This document shows, piece by piece, positions 27,266 to 35,791 of a DNA stretch of 64,000 nt. Within the stretch, counting starts at the first letter, position 1. Every line of letters begins with the position of its first letter. The position numbers were made by a program, and so were the translations under genes. The notes beneath the pieces were generated by a model, which saw only the letters and a list, made by a program, of their open reading frames with translations, searched no databases and had not been told where the DNA came from. The DNA comes from Postechiella marina (GTDB lineage: Bacteria > Bacteroidota > Bacteroidia > Flavobacteriales > Flavobacteriaceae), in contig NZ_BAABCA010000006.1 in assembly GCF_039538365.1 (NCBI RefSeq), forward strand, positions 186,001 to 250,000, given 5' to 3'.

Positions 27266-28003
27266 TTGGAAGATAACAATGACATATCGCAAGAATTATT
27301 TGAAATAATAGAACGTTATTTATCTGGCAATGTCTCCCTTCAAGAACTTAAAGATATTAGGCAGCTTTTAGAGCTAGATGATGATTTTAAAACAAAAGTA
27401 GAAGATGTTAAAACCATTTTAGATGGCTTAGAAACAAATACTTTAAAAGAACAACTAGACAAACTTAATAGCGACACAAACAATACACTTAAAGAAACAA
27501 CTAATAACTCCCCGAAATTTATAAATTTAAAAACTATAACTTTAGCTATTGCTCTTATTATAGCCTTGGGAAGTATCTTTTTTTTTAGCACACCTAAAAA
27601 CGAAAAACTTTTTGCAGAATACTTTAAACCTGCTCCGGGTTTACCTATTAAAATAAGTAACTACAAAACCTCTGATTTTTATAACGCTATGGAGAAATAC
27701 CAAGATGGCAATTATAGTATGGCTATAAAAAAGTGGCAAGATTTAATTTATAAAAACCCAGATAACGATACTTTAAATTATTTTATTGGTGTTGCACATT
27801 TAGCTAATAAAAATATAGACTCTGCTATACCTTTTTTAGAAAGAACTATAAACACAAAAAAACAGTTTTATTTAATTAATGATGCCTATTTTTACTTAGG
27901 CATAGCTTATTTAAATGAAGGAAATAGTGTTTTGGCAAAAAAGTACTTAAAGCAAAGTAATGCTACTTCTAGCAAAGAACTTATTTTGCAGTTAAAAGAC
28001 TAA
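27266..28003 (+). CDS. Membrane-anchored TPR protein, anti-sigma-like N terminus
   Basis: A 245-aa protein from a TTG start; no ATG is available before residue ~150. The N-terminal ~70 residues (LFEIIERYLSGNVSLQELKDI...) resemble the zinc-less anti-sigma N-domain seen in Bacteroidota. One transmembrane helix follows (~res 90-112, TITLAIALIIALGSIFFF), then a periplasmic domain with two to three TPRs (~res 150-240). It is the first gene of a four-gene islet that separates the nqr operon from apbE. Function is unknown. Confidence 0.65.
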   Translation: MEDNNDISQELFEIIERYLSGNVSLQELKDIRQLLELDDDFKTKVEDVKTILDGLETNTLKEQLDKLNSDTNNTLKETTNNSPKFINLKTITLAIALIIALGSIFFFSTPKNEKLFAEYFKPAPGLPIKISNYKTSDFYNAMEKYQDGNYSMAIKKWQDLIYKNPDNDTLNYFIGVAHLANKNIDSAIPFLERTINTKKQFYLINDAYFYLGIAYLNEGNSVLAKKYLKQSNATSSKELILQLKD

Positions 28004-28033
28004 AAAAAATGAAATGTTTTATTTAATCTTTAA

Positions 28034-28918
28034 TTATTTAAATCTAACAAATTTCGAACTAGCAAAAGTGTAATTTGAAACCGAAATAACAGCATCCTTT
28101 TCCAGCTTATACCATGGCGAAATATTAGGATATTCAAGGTTTTTAACCAAATGTACACTTTGTGCAGGCGTATTGCCTTGAACTAATAAAAATAACTTAT
28201 CGCCTTTACTATTAACAACCTCGTCGCAAATAATAACTATATGTCCTGGTAAACCTCCTTTTATTAGCATATCTCCTATTTTTAAATCTTTAGCTAACTC
28301 TACCTTTGGAAGTTCGTTATAAAGAGACCATGTGCCCGAATACATAAAAATTAAATTAAGGTATTTATAAAAGTTCTCTTTAGAATGGTTTATTGAAGCT
28401 GTTTTATAAAAAGCTACTTTGTTTCCGTTAATTTTTGGTCTAAAGCCATTAGCATATTGTATCCAAGAGCAGTAATGTCCACTTGTAAAGTTAAACCCAA
28501 TATCTTCTTTCCTATTAGTATCCCAAAGATATTCGCTACGCACTCTAATTAGCGCATCAGCACATTGCTGTAGCCCATTTTCTGGCACAAAAATATCTAA
28601 AACTCCAATATGGCCATACTGCCAAAAATATTCAGTATTATCATAATTAATCACTTTAGCTCCAAAAGGTTTTAATTTATAATTACGTAAATAATCCTGA
28701 AAAGAACCTTTTGGGTAAGCCACACGTTTATATCCACTAGGTGGGTCTACTCTTTTCAAAATAGACAATCCCTCTTCTTTTATTAAACTTACTACAGCAT
28801 CGACGTTTACTAATTTTTCAAATGTTTTTGGCTCAAAATTAACATGTAAAAAAAGTGCGCAAAAAAGGACTACAAACACTATAACAACAAAAGCTCTATT
28901 CATTTTAAAATAACGCAT
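28034..28918 (-). CDS. DUF4846 domain-containing protein
   Basis: A 294-aa protein with an N-terminal hydrophobic anchor (FVVIVFVVLFCALFLHV). A DUF4846 domain follows, with hallmarks RVDPPSGYKRV, GSFQDYLRNYKLKP, QQCADALIRVRSEYLW and a C-terminal PGHIVIICDEV...LLVQGNTPAQSVHL. The late Gly-His, Asp and Gln/Asn motifs recall a papain-like fold, but the family has no established activity. It is convergent with the TPR gene (30 bp apart). Periplasmic or outer-membrane location is inferred. Confidence 0.82.
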   Translation of the reverse strand: MRYFKMNRAFVVIVFVVLFCALFLHVNFEPKTFEKLVNVDAVVSLIKEEGLSILKRVDPPSGYKRVAYPKGSFQDYLRNYKLKPFGAKVINYDNTEYFWQYGHIGVLDIFVPENGLQQCADALIRVRSEYLWDTNRKEDIGFNFTSGHYCSWIQYANGFRPKINGNKVAFYKTASINHSKENFYKYLNLIFMYSGTWSLYNELPKVELAKDLKIGDMLIKGGLPGHIVIICDEVVNSKGDKLFLLVQGNTPAQSVHLVKNLEYPNISPWYKLEKDAVISVSNYTFASSKFVRFK

Positions 28919-29104
28919 TAAAAATGTTATTGGTATAACCTTACTTTTTTATTTATATTTTCCTAAAAATTAAAAAGTTTAATCTTGTTTATATCATAAA
29001 ACTAATCTGCCAAATAAAACCAGTAAACCAACAAAGATGCAATTTCGTCTTTTAATCTTCAATTAAAATCTTTATATTTAAGTTTTTTAAACAGAATCTA
29101 ACTA

Positions 29105-30610
29105 ATGGCATATCCCCCAAACTCCTTATCTAACACGTCTACAGATAGCGTCTATTTAGACTTTATACAAAAAGCGGCCTCTATTGGGACTTGGGAATAT
29201 GATACTAAACTATTAACCCTTCACTGGGCGTTAGAAACTAAAAAAATTCATGAATTACCTCACGATTACGTGCCCAATTTAGAAGAAGCTCTAAACTTTT
29301 ATAAAGCTGGTAAAAATCGAGATACCATCACAAAACTGTTTTCAGAATGCATAGAAAATTTAAAAAGTTTTGATGTTGAGTTACAAATTACAACCGCAAA
29401 AGGCAACGATAAATGGATTAGAGCCATAGCAAAACCATTTATAGAAAATGGCGAGTTAGTAAAGGTATTAGGCTTATTTCAAGATATTGACCAAAAGACA
29501 AAAATATCGAAAGAACTGGCAGCAAAAGAGGCTTTACTTTCAAAAATATTTGACCATGCTTCAATTGGTAAAGGAACCTTAGACCTTGAAGGAAAATGGC
29601 TTAAAGTTAACAATAGTCTTTGCGAAATGCTTAATTATACGGAAGAAGAATTATTAAAACTTCAGTCGTTTAAAGCTATTTCTCACCCAGAAGACAAACA
29701 TATTGGACTGGATTTACATTATAAAATGCTTGATGGAGACATTAATAATTTCCAGGTAGAAAAAAGGTATATAAGCAAAAATGGTAAAGTAATTTTTGCT
29801 CTTTTGTCCTCTGCTTTAGTTAAAGATAGTCGAGGTATTCCTCAGTTTATTATTATTCAAATTAACGATTTAACTCAGATAAAAAAAGCGAATCAAAAAA
29901 TTCAACATCTATTAAATATAAAAGAGCATCAAAACAAACGCCTATTAAACTTTGCCCATATTGTATCGCACAATTTAAGGTCGCATTCTGGTAATTTAAA
30001 AATGCTTTTAGATATTATAAAAACAGATATGCCAGAAAGCATGGATAATGATGTTTTCCCTATGTTAGACCTCGCTGTAGACCAACTAAAAGAAACAGTT
30101 GAGAGCTTAAATGAAGTAGCTACAATAAACATTAAAAACGATGTTATAGTTGAGCCTATTAATTTATTGAAAAGTTTTGAAAATGTTCTAAACTGCATAA
30201 CAGGCCAAATAGCTGAATCTCGTGCTAAAATTAATATTGATATAGAACCAGATATACATGTATATGCTATTACTGCTTATTTAGACAGTATTCTTTTAAA
30301 TTTTATAACTAATTCTATTAAGTATAAAAAATCAAATATAAATTTAGAAATAGATATACAAACAACAATACAGCAGGGCTATGTTATAATAAAAATTAAA
30401 GATAACGGACTAGGAATTGACTTAAAAAAACACAAAGAAAAGCTTTTTGGTATGTACAAAACTTTCCACAACCATAAAGACGCTAGAGGCATTGGCCTAT
30501 TTATTACCAAAAACCAAGTAGAAGCTATTGGTGGTAAAATTGAAGTAGATAGTACGGTTAACATAGGAACAACCTTTTACATCCATTTAAAACACTATGA
30601 AAACAATTGA
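29105..30610 (+). CDS. PAS-domain sensor histidine kinase (soluble)
   Basis: A 501-aa kinase with no transmembrane helix, so it is cytoplasmic. Two PAS domains (~res 18-130 and 140-258; the second has GKWLKVNNSLCEMLNYTEEELL) lead to a HisKA-like domain. The phosphoacceptor is H289 in SHNLRSHSGNL. The HATPase has N box NFITNSIKYK, G1 DNGLGID and RGIGLFITKNQVEAIGG. It overlaps the next gene, a receiver-only regulator, by 14 bp, so the two are translationally coupled. The signal is unknown. Confidence 0.9.
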   Translation: MAYPPNSLSNTSTDSVYLDFIQKAASIGTWEYDTKLLTLHWALETKKIHELPHDYVPNLEEALNFYKAGKNRDTITKLFSECIENLKSFDVELQITTAKGNDKWIRAIAKPFIENGELVKVLGLFQDIDQKTKISKELAAKEALLSKIFDHASIGKGTLDLEGKWLKVNNSLCEMLNYTEEELLKLQSFKAISHPEDKHIGLDLHYKMLDGDINNFQVEKRYISKNGKVIFALLSSALVKDSRGIPQFIIIQINDLTQIKKANQKIQHLLNIKEHQNKRLLNFAHIVSHNLRSHSGNLKMLLDIIKTDMPESMDNDVFPMLDLAVDQLKETVESLNEVATINIKNDVIVEPINLLKSFENVLNCITGQIAESRAKINIDIEPDIHVYAITAYLDSILLNFITNSIKYKKSNINLEIDIQTTIQQGYVIIKIKDNGLGIDLKKHKEKLFGMYKTFHNHKDARGIGLFITKNQVEAIGGKIEVDSTVNIGTTFYIHLKHYENN

Positions 30611-31004
30611 TTTAGCTTGTATAATTGATGACGATCAAGTATATATTTTTGCCATCAAAAGAATGATTAAATTATCTAACTTTTGCAAATCGTTTATGAT
30701 TTACAATAACGGAGCAGAAGCCTTAGATAACCTTAAGGCCATAATAGATGCGGGAAAAAACATACCAGATGTTATCTTATTAGACATTAACATGCCCATT
30801 ATGGATGGATGGCAATTTTTAGATGAATTTATTAAGATAGAAGCAAGTAAGCTTATTACAGTTTACATGGTAAGCTCATCGATAGACCCTGTAGATATTA
30901 ATAAAGCTAAAACATACGAAAATGTATCTAACTACATTGTTAAGCCTATATCTATTGAAATGCTTAATTCTATTGCAGAAGAAATAAATGGTACTATATT
31001 ATAA
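30597..31004 (+). CDS. Single-domain response regulator (receiver only)
   Basis: A 135-aa receiver with acidic pair IIDDDQV, phosphoacceptor D63 in VILLDINMPIMDGW, a Ser at the switch position (YMVSSSIDP) and Lys in YIVKPI. There is no output domain, so it probably acts by protein interaction or in a phosphorelay. It overlaps the PAS kinase gene by 14 bp and is followed by a terminator. Confidence 0.92.
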   Translation: MKTIDLACIIDDDQVYIFAIKRMIKLSNFCKSFMIYNNGAEALDNLKAIIDAGKNIPDVILLDINMPIMDGWQFLDEFIKIEASKLITVYMVSSSIDPVDINKAKTYENVSNYIVKPISIEMLNSIAEEINGTIL

Positions 31005-31010
31005 TAACGC

Positions 31011-31042
31011 AAAAACCCAACACTTAAAAGTATTGGGTTTTT
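31011..31042. terminator. Bidirectional terminator
   Basis: A 15-bp stem with one mismatch (31011-31025 with 31028-31042) has A5/T5 ends. It lies between the receiver gene (+) and the end of nqrF (-). Confidence 0.85.
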
Positions 31043-31066
31043 GTTTATCTTTTCCAATTCTAGAGA

Positions 31067-32374
31067 TTACCCTCCAAAATCATCAAATCTAATATGCTCG
31101 TCTGGAATACCAAAATCCTCTCCCATTTTTTGAACTGCTTTATTCATCAATGGAGGTCCACAGAAATATAATTCTATATCCTCTGGAGATTCATGTAAAC
31201 TTAAGTAATTATCGATTACACAGTTGTGAATAAACCCAACAAAACCATCTCCTTCTGCATCAATGTTTTCTTTAACCTTCCAGTTATCTTCTGGCAAAGG
31301 TTCAGATAATGCTAAATAGAACTTAAAGTTTGGAAATTCTTTTTCTAATTCATAAAAGTGTTCTAAGTAGAACAACTCACGTTTAGAACGTCCACCATAC
31401 CAGTATGTTACCTTTCTACCTGTTTTTAAGGTTTTAAATAAGTGATATAAGTGAGAACGCATTGGCGCCATACCTGCCCCTCCACCAACGTAAAGCATTT
31501 CGCTTTCAGACTCGTTGATAAAGAATTCACCATAAGGTCCAGAAATAGTTACTTTATCTCCTGGCTTTTGGTTAAAGATATAAGATGAAGCTACACCTGG
31601 ATTTACATCCATCCAGCCACCTTTGGCTCTATCGAAAGGAGGACATGCCACACGTACGTTTAACATAATCTCTCTTCCTTCTGCTGGGTAAGAAGCCATA
31701 GAATAAGCTCTCTCAACAGTTTCTTCATTTTTCATAACTAATGGCCAAAGCTTAAACTTATCCCATTCTGCTTGAAATTTATCAGGTGTTTCGTGCTCTT
31801 CTGGGTGTGCTGTAATATCCATATCAGAATATTTTACTTCACAAGGTGGAATTTCAATCTGGATATATCCTCCAGCTTTGTATCCCATATCTTCTGGAAT
31901 TTCAACTACAAATTCCTTAATAAAAGAGGCTACGTTATAATTACGCACAACAACAGCTTCCCATTTTTTAATTCCAAATACTTCTTCTGGAATAGTAATG
32001 TTCATGTCTTGCTTAACTTTTACTTGACAAGCTAAACGTGCACCATGCTGTAATTCTTTACGTGTAAAGTGAGGTGTCTCTGTTGGTAATGCTTCTCCTC
32101 CTCCTTCTAATACATGGCATTCACATTGTATACAAGTACCACCTCCACCACAAGCTGATGGTAAGAAAATTTTATTACCTCCTAAAGTAGATAATAAACT
32201 CCCTCCAGATGCTACTTCTATTTCTTTCTCTCCGTTAATTGTAATCTTTACAGGGCCAGACGGAGATAATTTTTGTTTTACAACTAATAATAACCCTACT
32301 AGTAAAAGCGTAATAATTAAAAAAGCAATTACTGTAATTCCTATAGTTCCTATTGTACTTGCGGCTAATATCAT
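31067..32374 (-). CDS. nqrF: Na+-translocating NADH:quinone reductase subunit F
   Basis: A 435-aa entry subunit that oxidises NADH and passes electrons through FAD and a 2Fe-2S centre. An N-terminal transmembrane helix (~res 8-28) is followed by a ferredoxin domain with CGGGGTCIQCECH and a fourth Cys in ARLACQV. The FAD domain has RAYSMASYP and the NADH domain GGGAGMAPMRSH, ending ELYFCGPPLMNKA. It is the last of six collinear nqr genes, 1 bp from nqrE. The full length matches the family. Confidence 0.97.
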   Translation of the reverse strand: MILAASTIGTIGITVIAFLIITLLLVGLLLVVKQKLSPSGPVKITINGEKEIEVASGGSLLSTLGGNKIFLPSACGGGGTCIQCECHVLEGGGEALPTETPHFTRKELQHGARLACQVKVKQDMNITIPEEVFGIKKWEAVVVRNYNVASFIKEFVVEIPEDMGYKAGGYIQIEIPPCEVKYSDMDITAHPEEHETPDKFQAEWDKFKLWPLVMKNEETVERAYSMASYPAEGREIMLNVRVACPPFDRAKGGWMDVNPGVASSYIFNQKPGDKVTISGPYGEFFINESESEMLYVGGGAGMAPMRSHLYHLFKTLKTGRKVTYWYGGRSKRELFYLEHFYELEKEFPNFKFYLALSEPLPEDNWKVKENIDAEGDGFVGFIHNCVIDNYLSLHESPEDIELYFCGPPLMNKAVQKMGEDFGIPDEHIRFDDFGG

Positions 32375-32375
32375 G

Positions 32376-33089
32376 TTACTTATTTACTTTAATATTGTTA
32401 GCTAACACTTCTTCTTTATCTTCAGTAGAATCAACTTTTACTGTCTTTTCTTCCTTTGGAGCTTCTTCATCACCTCCAGTTAACATACCTCCAAAGCTCA
32501 TAAAACCAATGGCCATTAAACCGGTAATAATAAAAGTAATTCCTAAACCTCTTAATGCAGGTGGCACGTTAGAGTATCTAATCTTTTCGCGAATAGCTGC
32601 TATTGCAAGAATTGCTAAAAACCATCCTATACCAGAACCTATACCATAAACAGCCGATAAACCTAAAGTTGGAATTTCACGAGATTGCATAAATAATGAA
32701 CCTCCTAAAATAGCACAGTTTACAGCAATAAGTGGTAAAAAGATACCTAATGAGTTATATAATGATGGAGAAAACTTCTCTACCACAATTTCTACCAATT
32801 GTACCATGGTTGCAATAGTTGCAATAAACATGATAAACGATAAGAAACTTAAATCGTAATCGGCATATTCTGCTCCTAACCAAACTAGTGCGCCTGGTTG
32901 TAAAAGATACTGATCTAACAACCAGTTTAAAGGTACCGTAATTGCTAATACAAAAATCACGGCAGCTCCAAGACCAACTGCTGTTGATACTTTTTTAGAC
33001 ACAGCAAGGTAAGAACACATCCCTAAGAACGTGGCAAATACCATGTTATCTATAAATATCGATTTGAAAAATAATTCTAAATGTTCCAT
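32376..33089 (-). CDS. nqrE: Na+-translocating NADH:quinone reductase subunit E
   Basis: A 237-aa inner-membrane subunit with six transmembrane helices. Motifs include MVFATFLGMCSYLAVSKK and IFLPLIAVNCAILGG, whose cysteines in the half-membrane helices ligate the intramembrane iron centre with NqrD. The C terminus carries an acidic/lysine-rich tail (EEAPKEEKTVKVDSTEDKEE) longer than in proteobacterial NqrE. A 78-bp gap with an inverted repeat separates it from nqrD. Confidence 0.96.
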   Translation of the reverse strand: MEHLELFFKSIFIDNMVFATFLGMCSYLAVSKKVSTAVGLGAAVIFVLAITVPLNWLLDQYLLQPGALVWLGAEYADYDLSFLSFIMFIATIATMVQLVEIVVEKFSPSLYNSLGIFLPLIAVNCAILGGSLFMQSREIPTLGLSAVYGIGSGIGWFLAILAIAAIREKIRYSNVPPALRGLGITFIITGLMAIGFMSFGGMLTGGDEEAPKEEKTVKVDSTEDKEEVLANNIKVNK

Positions 33090-33167
33090 ATATTTTTGTT
33101 TTTAGTTGATGGTTATTTGTCATTGGCAAAAAATTATTAACCAATAACTATAAACTAATAACTAATT
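33090..33167. repeat. Imperfect inverted-repeat element between nqrD and nqrE
   Basis: The arms TTAGTTGATGGTTATT (from 33104) and AATAACTATAAACTAA (to ~33152) with inner CATTGG/CCAAT segments form a long imperfect hairpin. Tandem AATAACTA-like units lie on one side. Similar low-complexity hairpins occur between genes in other Bacteroidota genomes, as I recall. It is the only sizeable gap inside the nqr operon, so it could modulate E/F expression. Confidence 0.4.
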
Positions 33168-33812
33168 TTAATCTTCTATTAATGCTGTATTTCTACTACG
33201 TTGAACCCAAATAATGATTCCTACCACTATTAATGCCATTGGAGATAACAACATAAAACCGTTGTTTTCGTATCCTATAGAATATAATCCCGTTTTTTCG
33301 ATAGGGTCTCCTAAAACTTTAAATCCTAGTAAAGTACCAGAACCTAAAAGTTCTCTAAAAAAACCTACTATAATAAGTATTAAACCGTAACCAGCTGCAT
33401 TACCAATACCATCTAGGAAAGATCTCCATGGCCCGTTACCTAAAGCGAAAGCTTCAAAACGTCCCATAATAATACAGTTTGTAATAATTAATCCAACAAA
33501 TACAGAAAGTGTTTTACTTAACTCGTAAGCAAAGGCTTTTAGTACTTGATCTACTATAATTACTAAAGCAGCTACAACTACTAATTGAACAATAATTCTA
33601 ATTTTTGAAGGAATAATATTTCTCATTAATGAGATAACAACATTTCCTATACCTAATACAAATAATACCGAAACAGCCATTACTATAGAAGCCTTTAACT
33701 CTGCTGTAATTGCTAATGCAGAACAAATACCTAATACTTGAATAGTAATAGGGTTGTTATCTGCTAATGGATCTGTAATTAACTTTCCGTCTTTTTTTGA
33801 TAATAGTCCCAT
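33168..33812 (-). CDS. nqrD: Na+-translocating NADH:quinone reductase subunit D
   Basis: A 214-aa inner-membrane subunit with six helices. It has the VQVLGICSALAIT-type helix and VGLIITNCIIMGRFEAFA, which place Cys residues for the NqrD/E iron centre. FFRELLGSGTL is a family signature. It starts 6 bp after nqrC. The N-terminal extension GLLSKKDGKLITDPLADNNPI is normal for the family. Confidence 0.96.
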   Translation of the reverse strand: MGLLSKKDGKLITDPLADNNPITIQVLGICSALAITAELKASIVMAVSVLFVLGIGNVVISLMRNIIPSKIRIIVQLVVVAALVIIVDQVLKAFAYELSKTLSVFVGLIITNCIIMGRFEAFALGNGPWRSFLDGIGNAAGYGLILIIVGFFRELLGSGTLLGFKVLGDPIEKTGLYSIGYENNGFMLLSPMALIVVGIIIWVQRSRNTALIED

Positions 33813-33818
33813 TCCTTA

Positions 33819-34559
33819 TTATTTTAAATTTTCAAAATAAGATACGTAAAGCTTTAAATCGCTTTTAATCATAGCTGCGACTCCGTTTCCGGTAATTGTT
33901 GCACCTGCAATAGCATCTACTTCGTTATCTGTTTTATCTATGTTTTTTGGGTCTGCATTACCTTTAGCAACATCAATACCTTTAAACTTTCCGTTAGACT
34001 TTAAGTGCTCTCCAATAAAATCGTCCATAAAAAAACGTTGTTTAATGTTAGCACCTAATCCTGGAGTTTCTCCTTTATGATCAAAGTAAGCACCTTGTAC
34101 AACCATGTCTTTATCCATAGCTACGTATGCCCAAATAGCATCCCAAAGTCCTTTACCTCTTATTGGAGCAATGTAAAATGTTTTACCATCTTTTTCTCCA
34201 ACAAATAAAGGTAACCTTCTTTCGTTTCCTGCTTTAGCACTAGATTGCTCTTTTTTTACATCTATTAAGTAAGCTTCATTGTTTTCTGTAACCTTATCAC
34301 CTTGAATTACTAATTGCTTTTTTATGTATTTAGCAAATAATTCAGGTGCATCGGCAGTAGATACAAAGTTTGCGCTACCTTCTTCATTTTCGTTTACGCC
34401 CATAGCATACAAAATATTTTGTTGCTTTTCTAGACGTTTATTCTCATCAATATTTGGTTTTAAAGATGATGCTGCAAATGCTAATAATGCACCTACAATA
34501 AGCACCATACCTATAGCAAATAGAATTGTATATGAATTTTTATCTGTTCTATTTTCCAT
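33819..34559 (-). CDS. nqrC: Na+-translocating NADH:quinone reductase subunit C
   Basis: A 246-aa subunit with one N-terminal helix (~res 10-32) and a periplasmic FMN-binding domain. The flavinylation motif is AGATIT at residues ~218-223, with T223 the expected acceptor (family motif SGATxT; Ser is Ala here). ApbE at 25559-26539 is the likely transferase. It starts 2 bp after nqrB and precedes nqrD by 6 bp. Confidence 0.96.
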   Translation of the reverse strand: MENRTDKNSYTILFAIGMVLIVGALLAFAASSLKPNIDENKRLEKQQNILYAMGVNENEEGSANFVSTADAPELFAKYIKKQLVIQGDKVTENNEAYLIDVKKEQSSAKAGNERRLPLFVGEKDGKTFYIAPIRGKGLWDAIWAYVAMDKDMVVQGAYFDHKGETPGLGANIKQRFFMDDFIGEHLKSNGKFKGIDVAKGNADPKNIDKTDNEVDAIAGATITGNGVAAMIKSDLKLYVSYFENLK

Positions 34560-34561
34560 CG

Positions 34562-35791
34562 TTAGGCTGTTTTTGCTTTTAGACGTTTCATTCTTTGTTT
34601 TACGTTACCTTGTACAACGTAATGATCGATAGTTGGTGCAAACACATTCATTAATAGAATAGCTAGCATAACACCTTCTGGATACGCTGGATTAAATACA
34701 CGAATCATTATAGAAAGAAATCCTATTAAGAATCCGTAAATCCATTTTCCTTTATTAGTTTGAGAAGCTGTTACAGGGTCGGTAGCCATAAATACGGTAC
34801 CAAAAGCAAAACCTCCAATTAATAAATGATGCCAGAATGTGGTATTCATTAATCCGTAAAACTTGCTAGTTTCTGTAATCCATCCAGAATCTACAACTGC
34901 ATTAAAAATTAACCCCATTACTAATGCTCCTATTACAGAAGATAACATGATTCTCCAGCTTCCTATTTTAGCGAAGATTAAAAATAAACCAGCTAATAAT
35001 ATTAATAAGGTTGATGTTTCTCCTACAGATCCTGGTATAAAACCTAAGAACATATCCATAATTTCGTAACCTGCAGCTTTACCTTGTGCTAAACTACCTA
35101 AAACGGTTTCGCCAGATATTGCATCTAGATTTTGACCTGCAGCAATAAGTTGATCTTGTTCTACAGCACCTTCAACCCATACTTTATCTCCAGACATCCA
35201 AGTTGGATATGCGAAGAATAAAAAGGCTCTAATAGTTAGTGCTGGGTTTAAGATATTCATACCTGTACCACCAAATACTTCTTTACCAATTACAACACCA
35301 AAAGCAACTGCTACAGCTAGCATCCATAAAGGAATATCTATAGGCACTATAAGAGGCACTAACATACCTGTTACTAAGTACCCTTCTTCTACTTCGTGTT
35401 TTTTAATTATAGCAAATAAAATTTCTATAGCTAAACCAACAACATAAGATACAATTACTAAAGGAATGATTTTCCAGAAACCAATTCCAAAGTTATCTAA
35501 CGTCCAGAAAGAAGCACTAAAAAATCCTTCTCCAGATAATGCGCTTATATTTCCAAACGCTACATTATGTTGGTAACCTGCGTTAAACATACCAAAAATT
35601 AAACATGGTACCATGGCCATTATAACAGTATTCATGGTACGCTTTAAATCATCGGCAGCCTTGATATGAGTACCGTTATGTGTGGTCTCATTTGGCAAAT
35701 ATAAAAACGTATGGATTGCGTTAAACGCAGGAGCCATTTTCGTTCCTTTATATTTTTCTTTTAAATTGTGTAAATTACTTTTTAAACTCAT
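34562..35791 (-). CDS. nqrB: Na+-translocating NADH:quinone reductase subunit B
   Basis: A 409-aa inner-membrane subunit with about ten helices that carries covalent FMN and riboflavin. The flavin acceptor region reads DAISGETVLG with T229 at the position of the SGAT-type threonine, so Ala of the usual motif is Glu. GGTGMNILNPALTIRAFLFF and the C-terminal NPAYPEGVMLAILLMN are family signatures. Its start ATG shares one base with the nqrA stop (TAATG), so the two are coupled. Confidence 0.96.
   Translation of the reverse strand: MSLKSNLHNLKEKYKGTKMAPAFNAIHTFLYLPNETTHNGTHIKAADDLKRTMNTVIMAMVPCLIFGMFNAGYQHNVAFGNISALSGEGFFSASFWTLDNFGIGFWKIIPLVIVSYVVGLAIEILFAIIKKHEVEEGYLVTGMLVPLIVPIDIPLWMLAVAVAFGVVIGKEVFGGTGMNILNPALTIRAFLFFAYPTWMSGDKVWVEGAVEQDQLIAAGQNLDAISGETVLGSLAQGKAAGYEIMDMFLGFIPGSVGETSTLLILLAGLFLIFAKIGSWRIMLSSVIGALVMGLIFNAVVDSGWITETSKFYGLMNTTFWHHLLIGGFAFGTVFMATDPVTASQTNKGKWIYGFLIGFLSIMIRVFNPAYPEGVMLAILLMNVFAPTIDHYVVQGNVKQRMKRLKAKTA

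Noticed and set aside
33090..33167. CRISPR array from the repeated AATAACTA units
   Set aside because: Units are 7-8 bp, irregular and without spacers; no cas gene is present.
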